Source: Pararhizobium_B sp963760965 (lineage in GTDB: Bacteria > Pseudomonadota > Alphaproteobacteria > Rhizobiales > Rhizobiaceae). From it: DNA of 64,000 nt. Position 1 is the stretch's first letter. Each line of letters opens with the position of its first letter. This document shows positions 24,542-32,749 of the stretch, one piece after another. Under the pieces are notes generated by a model. That model saw only the letters and a program-made list of their open reading frames with translations, had not been told where the DNA came from and did not search any database. The stretch spans positions 620,001-684,000 of the forward strand of contig CAVXEW010000007.1 of assembly GCA_963760965.1 (NCBI GenBank), given 5' to 3'. The position numbers were made by a program, and so were the translations under genes.

Positions 24542-25321
24542 ATGGTTGAACTTGCACTGCCGAAGAACTCGCAGATTTCCGAGGGCAAGGTCTGGCCCCG
24601 GCCGGACGGCGCCGGCAATCTGAAGGAGTTCCGCATCTACCGCTGGAGCCCGGACGACGAAAAGGGCCCGACCATCGACACCTACTTCGTCGACCGTGAC
24701 GACTGCGGCCCGATGATCCTGGACGGCCTGCTCTGGATCAAGAACAACGTCGACCCGACGCTCACGCTGCGCCGCTCCTGCCGCGAGGGCGTCTGCGGCT
24801 CCTGCGCGATGAACATCGACGGCACCAACACCCTGGCCTGCACGAAGGGCATGGACGAGGTCGAGGGGACGATCCGGATCTACCCGCTCCCGCACATGCC
24901 TGTCGTCAAGGACCTCGTGCCGGACCTGACCGTGCCCTATGCCCAGTTGCGCTCGATCGAGCCATGGCTGCAGACCGAATCGCCGACACCGGCCAAGGAG
25001 TGGAAGCAGACGCATGACGACCGCGCCCGTCTCGACGGCCTCTACGAGTGCATCCTCTGCTTCTGCTGCCAGACTTCCTGCCCGAGCTACTGGTGGAACG
25101 GCGAGCGCTACCTCGGCCCGGCGGTCCTGTTGCAGGCCTATCGCTGGCTGATCGACAGCCGCGACGAGGCGACCGGCAGGCGGCTCGACGATCTCGAGGA
25201 CCCCTTCCGGCTCTATCGCTGCCACACGATCATGAACTGCACGCAGGCCTGTCCGAAAGGACTGAACCCTGCCAAGGCCATCGCCGAAATCAAGAAGATG
25301 ATGGTCGAGCGGCGCGTCTGA
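24542..25321 (+). CDS. sdhB: Succinate dehydrogenase iron-sulfur subunit
   Basis: Carries electrons from SdhA to quinone through three clusters. Ligand sets are visible in 259 residues: CREGVCGSCAMNIDG with TLAC for 2Fe-2S, CILCFCCQTSCPSYWW for 4Fe-4S, and CTQACPKGLNP for the 3Fe-4S cluster. Last gene of the operon; a hairpin follows at 25340-25370. Confidence 0.99.
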   Translation: MVELALPKNSQISEGKVWPRPDGAGNLKEFRIYRWSPDDEKGPTIDTYFVDRDDCGPMILDGLLWIKNNVDPTLTLRRSCREGVCGSCAMNIDGTNTLACTKGMDEVEGTIRIYPLPHMPVVKDLVPDLTVPYAQLRSIEPWLQTESPTPAKEWKQTHDDRARLDGLYECILCFCCQTSCPSYWWNGERYLGPAVLLQAYRWLIDSRDEATGRRLDDLEDPFRLYRCHTIMNCTQACPKGLNPAKAIAEIKKMMVERRV

Positions 25322-25339
25322 CGCGAAAGCTCAGGCAGG

Positions 25340-25370
25340 GAAACGGTCGGCGCCCTCCGGCGCCGGTTTC
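25340..25370 (+). terminator. Candidate terminator of sdhCDAB
   Basis: Stem cggcgcc/ggcgccg with a ctcc loop, extended by gaaac/gtttc around a three-base bulge, 18 bases after the sdhB stop. Followed by a short T-containing stretch rather than a long T run. Confidence 0.55.
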
Positions 25371-25505
25371 GTTCGCAGGGCAATTTTGGCCACGAATTCG
25401 CGCGCTGCACGCCCGTTTCGGTCGCCGGCAGCCGGCATTTCGCAAGCTCATTTTGCCCGCCGGGGCGTACCCTTTCTCCCATGTTTTCATTCGTGGGAGC
25501 GAGGA

Positions 25506-26618
25506 ATGAACACCTGGCAACAGTTCGAGGCCCTTCCTCCGGGCGATCGCCGGCGCACGGGCCTCATCGTCCGGGACTACACTGAGGAGGCCGCGCGCCA
25601 TCCCGAGTTCGCCGGCCACGAGAAGGTTGTTCTCGGCCGCGATCCGCAGCGCGGTCTCACGGCCCTGATCGCCGTTCACTCGACGAAGCTCGGTCCCGCG
25701 GTCGGCGGCACGCGGGTCTGGAAGCATCCGACGTTCGAGGCGGGCCTTGCCGACGTGCTGCGGCTCTCGCACGGCATGACGCTGAAGGCGGCGATCGCCG
25801 GGCTGCCGCACGGGGGCGGCAAGGCAATCATCCTCGCCGACGCGGCCACCGGGAAAACGAGGGACATGCTCGCCGCTTACGGCGAGATGCTGGCGACGTT
25901 GCGCGACATCTACTTCACGGCCGAGGATGTGGGACTGTCGCTTGCGGATGCGGACTTCCTTCGCTCCATCACCCCGAACGTGCTCGGCACGACCTCCGGC
26001 GGCAGCAAGAACCCGTCGCCCATGACCGCCTACGGCGTCTATCTCGGCATCCGCGAGACGGTGCGACACCGGTTCGGGACGGACAGCCTCGAGGGCCTGC
26101 GTTTCGCCGTGCAGGGACTCGGCGCCGTCGGCTCCGAGGTGGCGCGCCGCATCTTCGAGAACGGGGGCCGGCTGACGGTCGCCGACATCGGCGCGGAGCG
26201 CCTGTCGCGCGCCCGCCAGGCCTGGGGGGCACGGATCGTCGATCCCTCCGCCATCCTGCAGGAAGACGCCGACGTACTCGTGCCTTGCGCCCTCGGCGGG
26301 ATACTCGACAGGACGACCATTCCAGCACTCAAGGTCGGCGCGGTTTCCGGCGCAGCAAACAATCAACTCGCCGCCGAGGACGACGCGGAACGCCTGAGGC
26401 GCCGCGGCATCCTCTACGCACCCGACTATGTCATCAACGCTGCCGGCGTGATCAACGTGGCGGCGGAGCTGGAGCCGGGCGGCTACGACCCGACCCGGGT
26501 CCTGAGGCGGGTCGAAGCCATACCCGGCGTCCTTGGCCGCATCTTCGACCGGGCCGGATCGGAAGGAAAGTCCACCGAGGTCATCGCCGAGGAGGTCGCC
26601 CGGGAACGGCTCGGCTGA
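25506..26618 (+). CDS. Leu/Phe/Val-type amino-acid dehydrogenase
   Basis: NAD-dependent oxidative deaminase of the Glu/Leu/Phe/Val dehydrogenase superfamily, most like leucine dehydrogenase. 370 residues. The substrate site KLGPAVGGTRVW, the catalytic lysine in GLPHGGGKAIIL and TAEDVG are in the N-terminal domain. The Rossmann fold GLGAVGSEVARRI and the late AGAANNQL-type motif (SGAANNQLA) are in the C-terminal domain. GAGGA sits directly upstream of ATG 25506. Substrate preference cannot be fixed by eye. Confidence 0.9.
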   Translation: MNTWQQFEALPPGDRRRTGLIVRDYTEEAARHPEFAGHEKVVLGRDPQRGLTALIAVHSTKLGPAVGGTRVWKHPTFEAGLADVLRLSHGMTLKAAIAGLPHGGGKAIILADAATGKTRDMLAAYGEMLATLRDIYFTAEDVGLSLADADFLRSITPNVLGTTSGGSKNPSPMTAYGVYLGIRETVRHRFGTDSLEGLRFAVQGLGAVGSEVARRIFENGGRLTVADIGAERLSRARQAWGARIVDPSAILQEDADVLVPCALGGILDRTTIPALKVGAVSGAANNQLAAEDDAERLRRRGILYAPDYVINAAGVINVAAELEPGGYDPTRVLRRVEAIPGVLGRIFDRAGSEGKSTEVIAEEVARERLG

Positions 26619-26654
26619 CACAGGCCGAATGGCCCGGCCGGAATCGGCCGCGGG

Positions 26655-27092
26655 TCAGGCGAGCCTGGCGTCGAGCGTCACCTCGATTGCGCCGAGGGCC
26701 TTCGATACCGGGCAACTTTCCTTGGCCTCGCGGGCGATGCGGATGAATGTCTCTTCCTGGATGCCAGGCACATGTCCGGTGAGCGTGAGTTCGCTCCTGG
26801 TGATCTCGAAGCCGCCGCCGGAGGCTTCCTGCACCGTCACCACGGCCTTCGCGTCGAGTTTCTCGGCCGGTGTCCCGTTCTCGGCGAGGAAGTGCGAGAG
26901 CTGCATGGCGAAGCACCCCGCATGGGCGGCCGCAAGCAGCTCTTCCGGATTCGTGCCGCTCTTTCCGGCTTCGTCCTGGAACCTCGCCTTGAAGGAATAG
27001 GGGGAGGCCTGAAGGGCGCCGCTCTGCGTGTCGAGCGTTCCCTTCCCGTCTGCAAGCGCTCCCTGCCAGACTGCCGTCGCGTGTCTCTTCAT
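26655..27092 (-). CDS. OsmC-family peroxiredoxin-like protein
   Basis: Thiol-dependent organic-hydroperoxide reductase of the OsmC/Ohr superfamily. The two redox cysteines are Cys60 (AAHAGCFAMQ) and Cys127 (AKESCPVSKAL), and the N-terminal KRHATAVWQGALADGKGTL signature marks the OsmC rather than the Ohr branch. 145 residues, cytoplasmic. It is convergent with the amino-acid dehydrogenase and divergent from msrA, which also counters oxidative damage. Confidence 0.92.
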   Translation of the reverse strand: MKRHATAVWQGALADGKGTLDTQSGALQASPYSFKARFQDEAGKSGTNPEELLAAAHAGCFAMQLSHFLAENGTPAEKLDAKAVVTVQEASGGGFEITRSELTLTGHVPGIQEETFIRIAREAKESCPVSKALGAIEVTLDARLA

Positions 27093-27278
27093 GGCATCGC
27101 CTTTCGTCGGTTTGGTTCGATCCCCAGTGATCTAGCGCCGCCTGTTCTGGCGTAAACCGTCGCGCATCGTTGAAGAATGGCACGAAATCGTCGCGTCCGC
27201 ATCACGGCCTCGTGTCGCGGAGTGATTTGAAAAGCCGGTCCCCGCCGGTAGGGTCGCGGTGAAAGAGTGGAGGCAAAC

Positions 27279-27881
27279 ATGATCCGGCACATCGTCGCAC
27301 TGGCGCTTGCAATCTGCATCGTCGCATCGGCCCGGGCGCCCGCGCTGGCCGCATCCGGCACGGCGATCTTCGCCGGCGGCTGCTTCTGGTGCGTCGAGTC
27401 GGACTTCGATCACGTTCCCGGCGTCACCTCGACGACCTCGGGCTATATCGGCGGCACGATCCAAAATCCGACCTACGAGCACCACCCGGGCTTCCGTGAA
27501 GCGGTGAAGATCACCTTCGACCCGTCGAGGACGGACTACCGAAAGCTGCTCACCGCGTACTGGCACTCGGTCGACCCGACCGACCCCGGCGGCCAGTTCT
27601 GCGATCGCGGCCACAGCTACACCACGGCGATCTACGCGACCGACAAGCAACAGCTGAAGGAGGCCGAGGCGTCGAAGAAGAAGGTCCAGCAGGAGCTCGG
27701 CAAACCGATCGCTACGGAGATCGCCATGGCACCGACGTTCTGGCCGGCGGAGGAATATCACCAGAACTTCTACCGCAAGAACCCGCAGCACTATGCATAT
27801 TATCGCCAGGGTTGCGGCCGGGACCGCCAGGTCAAGGCGCTCTGGGGCGCCAGGGCGGACGAAGGCATCACGCCCCACTGA
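27279..27881 (+). CDS. msrA: Peptide methionine sulfoxide reductase MsrA, exported
   Basis: Reduces the S-epimer of methionine sulfoxide in proteins. The active-site motif GCFWC is at 34-38 with catalytic Cys35, followed by SGYIGG and the YWHSVDPTDPGGQFCDRG signature; a recycling Cys lies near the C-terminus (YRQGCGRDR). Residues 1-25 form a signal peptide (HIVALALAICIVASARAPALA), so this copy should act in the periplasm. ATG 27279 is chosen because GGAGG lies just upstream. 200 residues. Confidence 0.93.
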   Translation: MIRHIVALALAICIVASARAPALAASGTAIFAGGCFWCVESDFDHVPGVTSTTSGYIGGTIQNPTYEHHPGFREAVKITFDPSRTDYRKLLTAYWHSVDPTDPGGQFCDRGHSYTTAIYATDKQQLKEAEASKKKVQQELGKPIATEIAMAPTFWPAEEYHQNFYRKNPQHYAYYRQGCGRDRQVKALWGARADEGITPH

Positions 27882-28000
27882 CACGGAATTGGGCGCGGTT
27901 TCCGCCGTCCGCGAACCTCCTCCCTCTGGACAAGCCGTTGCCATTGCGGTCAAACCGTTTGCGGACGACGATTTGAATGCAGCACTGGAAGGTCGGCGCA

Positions 28001-28441
28001 ATGGCTACGAAGCGGCAGAATGATCCCTGGATGACCCCGACGGAGTTCGCACGCACGCTCCCGCGCGGCATCGGGCTCAACCTGATCGTACGCGACATCG
28101 CGGCCGAAGTGGCATTTTGCCGCGACGTGCTCGGCGCCATGATCATCCATGGCGACGAGGACTTCGCCGCGGTCGAGCTCTGCGGCTCCGTGTTCATGCT
28201 GCATGCCGACCACGCATACGAGGATCATCCGATGACCGGCACCATCGCAGGCACGGCCTCGCGGGGTGCCGGCCTCGAGATCCGCGTCATGGGCCTCGAT
28301 CCGGATCGCGTCGAGGCCCGGGCGAAAGAGCGGGACGCAGTCGTGCTTTCCGGCACGGTCGACAAGCCGCACGGGCTTCGCGAGTGCCACGTCGCGGATC
28401 CCGAGGGTTTCGTCTGGGTTCCCGGAGTGGCGGCGGGCTGA
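28001..28441 (+). CDS. VOC-family (glyoxalase/bleomycin-resistance-like) protein
   Basis: 146-residue vicinal-oxygen-chelate fold protein with two beta-alpha-beta-beta-beta halves: IGLNLIVRDIAAEVAFCRDVLGAMIIHGDEDFAAVEL and a second half ending RECHVADPEGFVWVPG, the usual VOC C-terminal strand. Metal ligands are not certain. Substrate unknown. ATG 28001 has AAGG upstream; an earlier ATG at 27977 is less likely. Confidence 0.82.
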   Translation: MATKRQNDPWMTPTEFARTLPRGIGLNLIVRDIAAEVAFCRDVLGAMIIHGDEDFAAVELCGSVFMLHADHAYEDHPMTGTIAGTASRGAGLEIRVMGLDPDRVEARAKERDAVVLSGTVDKPHGLRECHVADPEGFVWVPGVAAG

Positions 28442-28596
28442 GCCGGCCGCCATTCGTGCAAATGGGCAACGCAAATGCGCAAAACCCGCGAGACACGCAT
28501 CGAAACCTTGAAATTCCTGCAAATTTGGCGTTAACGCCATTCTGGTCTCGGGAAAGAGAACCTTCGGGAAGGCAACCCCGTGGAAGGAGTAGCATA

Positions 28597-29145
28597 ATGC
28601 GCATCTCACAAGCCGGTCTCATCCTCGCCGTCGGCCTGGCCCTAACCGGCTGCCAGAGATTGAACTACGGAAGCCGCTCCGAGGGTCCCTCCCAGCCCGC
28701 GCCGCTGTCGCCGGCGCCGGTAGGCGGGGTCCAGCAGTCGCAATTGCCGCCCCCCGGCGCGTCCGGCAACGGCAACGATGCCTCGCAGTTCCCCGCCGCT
28801 CCCGGCGCTGGAGCCGACGCGGGCGGCGGAAAGAAGATGGCGAGCCTCGGCAATGCCAACGCCCCGGAAATCAAGCCGGAATCCATGATCGGCCGATGGA
28901 CGGTATCCACCTCCGGATCGGGCTGCGACCTGTTCCTGTCGATGACCAAGTGGACCGGAGGCTACCGCGCCGCGACGCGCAACTGCTCCGGTACGGCGGC
29001 CAACGTTTCCGCCTGGGACGTGAAGGGCAACCAGCTCGTCCTTTCCGACAACGTCGGCAACCAGATCGCCTCCCTGCAGCAGGCGGGCAACCAGAACTAC
29101 CGCGGTGCAACGGCGTCCGGGCAGGCGATCACGCTCGGCCGCTGA
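28597..29145 (+). CDS. Omp19-like outer-membrane lipoprotein (AprI/Inh protease-inhibitor family)
   Basis: Lipoprotein of 182 residues resembling Brucella Omp19. The lipobox is LALTGC with the lipidated Cys at 19. A Pro/Gln/Gly-rich linker follows, then a C-terminal Inh-type beta-barrel domain (SMIGRWTVSTSGSGCDLFLS; TKWTGGYRAATRNCSG; VSAWDVKGNQLVLSDNVGNQIASL). Its two cysteines, in SGCDL and RNCSG, match the disulfide expected in protease inhibitors of this fold. AAGGAG precedes the start. Homology to Omp19 is from memory of that sequence's shape, including the GYRA and LASW/SAWxVxGxQLVL motifs. Confidence 0.85.
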   Translation: MRISQAGLILAVGLALTGCQRLNYGSRSEGPSQPAPLSPAPVGGVQQSQLPPPGASGNGNDASQFPAAPGAGADAGGGKKMASLGNANAPEIKPESMIGRWTVSTSGSGCDLFLSMTKWTGGYRAATRNCSGTAANVSAWDVKGNQLVLSDNVGNQIASLQQAGNQNYRGATASGQAITLGR

Positions 29146-29200
29146 AATCCGCCGGGCGGCGCTCGCCGCCCGTCTTCCCCGCTCGCTGGTCCACGAACCG

Positions 29201-30382
29201 ATGGCGCTTTCCGACAACATCAACGTCTCCATGCGCTATGACGCCCTCGTTGCAGCCGGTCGCATCGAGGACGATCCCGAGCAGAGGCGGCTCGCCGGCA
29301 AGCTCGACGACCTGCTCGAGGCGGTGCGCAACAAGCGGGTCGCCACCAAGTCGAGCGCTCTCGGCTGGCTCTTCGCCAGGAAGTCGCCGAAGCCCGAACC
29401 GATCCGCAGCCTCTACGTCCACGGGCAGGTGGGTCGAGGCAAGACGATGCTGATGGACGTCTTCTTCGACCTCGTTCCGGCCCGGCGAAAGCGCCGGGCC
29501 CATTTCAACGATTTCATGGCGGACGTGCACGAGCGCATCCACGCCTATCGCCAGAAGGTCGCGGCCGGCGAGGTGGAGGATGCAGACCCGATCCCGCCTG
29601 TCGCCGCCGACCTCGTCGACCTCGCCTGGGTCCTCTGCTTCGACGAGTTCTCGGTGACGGACATCACCGACGCCATGATCCTTTCGCGCCTGTTTTCCGA
29701 GCTGTTCCGGCGCGGCTGCGTTCTCGTGGCGACGTCCAACGTCTCCCCCGACGATCTTTACCGCGACGGGCTGAACCGCGGTCTCTTCCTCCCTTTCGTG
29801 GAATTGCTGAAGCGGCGCGCCGACATTTTCAACCTCGATGCCCGCACCGACTACCGGCTGGAAAAGATCTCGCGCCTGCCGGTCTACCTCTCCCCGCTCG
29901 GCAGCGATGCCGATGCGGCCATGGACGAGGCATGGCGAAGTGTCACCGGCGGCAAGCCGGTCGCAGCCGACCGGCTGACGATCAAGGGCCACCACGTCGA
30001 CGTTCCCCGGGCCGGCGCCGGGGCTGCCCGCTTCACCTTCGCCGAACTCTGCGCGCGCCCGCTCGGCGCGTCGGACTACATCGCCCTCGCCGCCCGCTAC
30101 CATACGATCTTCATCGACGGCGTGCCGAAGCTGACCGGACGGAGCCGCAACGAGGCCAAGCGCTTCATCACGCTGATCGACACGCTCTACGACCACGCGG
30201 TGCGGCTTTTCGTCTCCGCCGATGCGGCGCCCGGGGACCTGATGCAGGAAAGGACGGGTACGGAGGCCTTCGAGTTCGACCGTGCCGCCTCCCGCCTGTT
30301 CGAGATGCAAAGCCGGGACTATCTCGACGCATCAAAGGCCGCAAGCGCTTCCGGAGAGCGTTCCGGACGGGCCACACTTTGA
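29201..30382 (+). CDS. zapE: AFG1-family ATPase / cell division protein ZapE
   Basis: AAA-type P-loop ATPase of the AFG1/LACE1/ZapE family; in E. coli ZapE associates with the Z ring during division, while mitochondrial relatives handle membrane proteins. 393 residues. Family marks are SLYVHGQVGRGKTMLMD (Walker A), RRAHFNDFMADVHERIH, CFDEFSVTDITDAMIL (Walker B) and the FIDGVPKLTGRSRNEAKRFITLIDTLYD block. ATG 29201 fits the family start; the frame is open upstream to 29105. It precedes mdh, an arrangement common in Hyphomicrobiales. Confidence 0.93.
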   Translation: MALSDNINVSMRYDALVAAGRIEDDPEQRRLAGKLDDLLEAVRNKRVATKSSALGWLFARKSPKPEPIRSLYVHGQVGRGKTMLMDVFFDLVPARRKRRAHFNDFMADVHERIHAYRQKVAAGEVEDADPIPPVAADLVDLAWVLCFDEFSVTDITDAMILSRLFSELFRRGCVLVATSNVSPDDLYRDGLNRGLFLPFVELLKRRADIFNLDARTDYRLEKISRLPVYLSPLGSDADAAMDEAWRSVTGGKPVAADRLTIKGHHVDVPRAGAGAARFTFAELCARPLGASDYIALAARYHTIFIDGVPKLTGRSRNEAKRFITLIDTLYDHAVRLFVSADAAPGDLMQERTGTEAFEFDRAASRLFEMQSRDYLDASKAASASGERSGRATL

Positions 30383-30406
30383 CGTTTACGTAAGAGACTA
30401 TAAATC
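30379..30406 (+). promoter_or_regulatory. Weak candidate promoter before mdh
   Basis: TTGACG, 16 bases, TAAATC, in an AT-richer patch that overlaps the zapE stop and lies about 136 bases before mdh. Plausible start of an mdh-suc operon, but only by consensus match. Confidence 0.35.
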
Positions 30407-30541
30407 TAACCGTTTGAAATCGCAGACCAACAAAGTTTGGGTTGCCATTTGGCGCCAAGCGGTCTATCGGGACCGCGTCGCCGGCTCTCCGGCCTCGAAG
30501 TGAACGCAATGCCCGACGTGATCGAAATGAAGGACAGCTGA

Positions 30542-31504
30542 ATGGCGCGCAGCAGGCTCGCACTGATCGGCTCGGGAATGATCGGCGGAACGCTCGCCCA
30601 CCTCGCCGCGCTCAAGGATCTGGGCGACGTAGTGATGTTCGACATCGCCGACGGCGTTCCGCAGGGCAAGGCTCTTGACCTCGCCCAGGCCGGTGCCGTG
30701 GAGGGCTTCGACGCCCAGCTGGCAGGTGCCGGAAGCTACACTGCGATCGAAGGTGCGGACGTGTGCGTCGTCACGGCGGGCGTTCCCCGCAAGCCTGGCA
30801 TGAGCCGGGACGACCTCCTGGAGATCAACCTGAAGGTAATGGAGCAGGTCGGCGCCGGGATACGGAAGTACGCCCCGAACGCTTTCGTCATCTGCATCAC
30901 CAACCCGCTGGATGCCATGGTCTGGGCGCTGCAGAAATTCTCCGGGCTGCCAAGGAACAAGGTCGTCGGAATGGCCGGCGTGCTGGATTCGGCGCGTTTC
31001 CGCACATTCCTCGCAGAGGAATTCGGCGTGTCCGTCGAGGACGTCACCGCCTTCGTGCTGGGCGGGCACGGCGACAGCATGGTGCCCCTGCCGCGCTATT
31101 CCACCGTCGCCGGCATTCCGCTGCCCGATCTCGTCAGGATGGGATGGACGACGAAGGAACGCCTCGACGCCATCATCGAGCGCACCCGCAACGGCGGGGC
31201 CGAGATCGTCGGCCTGCTGAAGACGGGCTCGGCCTATTACGCGCCGGCCGCCTCGGCGATCGCGATGGCGGAGGCCTATCTGAAGGACAGGAAGCGGGTG
31301 CTGCCTTGCGCCGCATATCTCGACGGCCAGTACGGTGTTAGCGACCTCTATGCCGGCGTACCCGTCGTCATCGGCGCCGGCGGCGTCGAACGCGTGATCG
31401 AGATCGATTTGAACAAGACGGAACGCAAAGCCTTTGATGGCTCCGTGGAGGCCGTGGTCGCCCTTTGCCGAGCCTGCAAGGAAATCGCCCCCTCCCTGCA
31501 GTAG
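30542..31504 (+). CDS. mdh: Malate dehydrogenase
   Basis: Oxidises malate to oxaloacetate with NAD. This is the LDH-like type found in alphaproteobacteria: the Rossmann loop LIGSGMIGGTLAHLAA, the substrate-binding loop AGVPRKPGMSRDDLL, ITNPLDAMVWALQK, and the catalytic His in VLGGHGDSMVPL. 320 residues. AAGGA lies before the start. It leads the mdh-sucCDAB-lpd series, separated from sucC by 45 bases. Confidence 0.98.
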   Translation: MARSRLALIGSGMIGGTLAHLAALKDLGDVVMFDIADGVPQGKALDLAQAGAVEGFDAQLAGAGSYTAIEGADVCVVTAGVPRKPGMSRDDLLEINLKVMEQVGAGIRKYAPNAFVICITNPLDAMVWALQKFSGLPRNKVVGMAGVLDSARFRTFLAEEFGVSVEDVTAFVLGGHGDSMVPLPRYSTVAGIPLPDLVRMGWTTKERLDAIIERTRNGGAEIVGLLKTGSAYYAPAASAIAMAEAYLKDRKRVLPCAAYLDGQYGVSDLYAGVPVVIGAGGVERVIEIDLNKTERKAFDGSVEAVVALCRACKEIAPSLQ

Positions 31505-31549
31505 GTGCCCTTCGAGGATGCTCTCGGCGCCATAACAGGAAAGTCCCCC

Positions 31550-32746
31550 ATGAACATACACGAATATCAGGCAAAGGCGCTTCTGAAGACCTTCGGCGCG
31601 CCTGTCGCGGACGGCGTTCCGATCTTTTCGGCCGACGAGGCCGCGGCCGCCGCCGGCAAGCTGCCCGGCCCGCTCTATGTGGTCAAGAGCCAGATCCACG
31701 CCGGAGGCCGCGGCAAGGGCAAGTTCAAGGAGCTTGGCCCGGATGCCAAGGGCGGCGTGCGCCTCTCCCGGTCGGTGGACGAAGTCGTCGCCAACGCCAG
31801 GGAAATGCTCGGCCACACGCTCGTGACCAAGCAGACCGGCCCGCACGGCAAGCAGGTCAACCGCCTCTACATCGAGGACGGCGCCGACATCGACCGCGAG
31901 CTCTATCTCTCGATCCTCGTCGATCGCACCGTCGGCCGCCCGGCCTTCGTCGTCTCGACGGAGGGCGGGATGGACATCGAGACCGTCGCCGCCGAGACGC
32001 CGGAAAAGATCCTGACGCTCGCTGTCGATCCGTCGGCGGGCGTGACGCAGGCCGACGTCGGGAAGCTCTCGGATGCGCTGAAGCTCGAGGGCGCGGCCCG
32101 CGACGACGCCTCAAGCCTCTTCCCCGCGCTTTACTCCGCCTTCGTCGACAAGGACATGAGCCTGCTCGAGATCAACCCGCTGATCGTCATGACCGACGGC
32201 CATCTGCGCGTCCTCGACGCCAAGGTGTCCTTCGACAACAACGCCCTCTTCCGCCACCCGGACATCGTCGAGCTTCGCGACAAGACGGAAGAAGACGAGA
32301 AGGAGATCGAGGCGTCGAAATACGACCTCGCCTATGTGGCCCTCGACGGCAACATTGGCTGCATGGTCAACGGCGCGGGTCTCGCCATGGCGACGATGGA
32401 CATCATCAAGCTCTACGGCGCCGAACCCGCCAACTTCCTCGACGTCGGCGGCGGAGCGTCCAGGGAGAAGGTCACTGCGGCCTTCAAGATCATCACCGCC
32501 GACCCGAACGTGAAGGGCATTCTCGTCAACATATTCGGAGGCATCATGCGCTGCGACGTCATCGCCGAGGGCGTGATCGCTGCCGTGAAGGAAGTCGGCC
32601 TCAAGGTGCCTCTCGTCGTCCGCCTCGAAGGCACGAACGTCGAGCTTGGCAAGAAAATCATCAACGAAAGCGGCCTCAACGTCATTTCGGCAGACGATCT
32701 GGACGACGCCGCCAAGAAAATCGTCGCAGCGGTCAAGGGGGCCTGA
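31550..32746 (+). CDS. sucC: Succinyl-CoA synthetase subunit beta (ADP-forming)
   Basis: ATP-grasp subunit that forms ATP and succinate from succinyl-CoA. 398 residues, beginning with MNIHEYQAKALL. The ATP-grasp region contains VKSQIHAGGRGKGKFK, then LEINPLIV, and the C-terminal flavodoxin-like domain has NFLDVGGGA and ILVNIFGGIMRCD. The frame is open from 31505 but ATG 31550 is the family start. sucD follows three bases later. Confidence 0.98.
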   Translation: MNIHEYQAKALLKTFGAPVADGVPIFSADEAAAAAGKLPGPLYVVKSQIHAGGRGKGKFKELGPDAKGGVRLSRSVDEVVANAREMLGHTLVTKQTGPHGKQVNRLYIEDGADIDRELYLSILVDRTVGRPAFVVSTEGGMDIETVAAETPEKILTLAVDPSAGVTQADVGKLSDALKLEGAARDDASSLFPALYSAFVDKDMSLLEINPLIVMTDGHLRVLDAKVSFDNNALFRHPDIVELRDKTEEDEKEIEASKYDLAYVALDGNIGCMVNGAGLAMATMDIIKLYGAEPANFLDVGGGASREKVTAAFKIITADPNVKGILVNIFGGIMRCDVIAEGVIAAVKEVGLKVPLVVRLEGTNVELGKKIINESGLNVISADDLDDAAKKIVAAVKGA

Positions 32747-32749
32747 TCC

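Noticed and set aside
26619..26654. Terminator between the dehydrogenase and osmC
   Set aside because: The ggccg/cggcc stem is short, irregular and lacks T residues.
29129..30310. Minus-strand frame over zapE
   Set aside because: Shadow of zapE; no start context and no family features.
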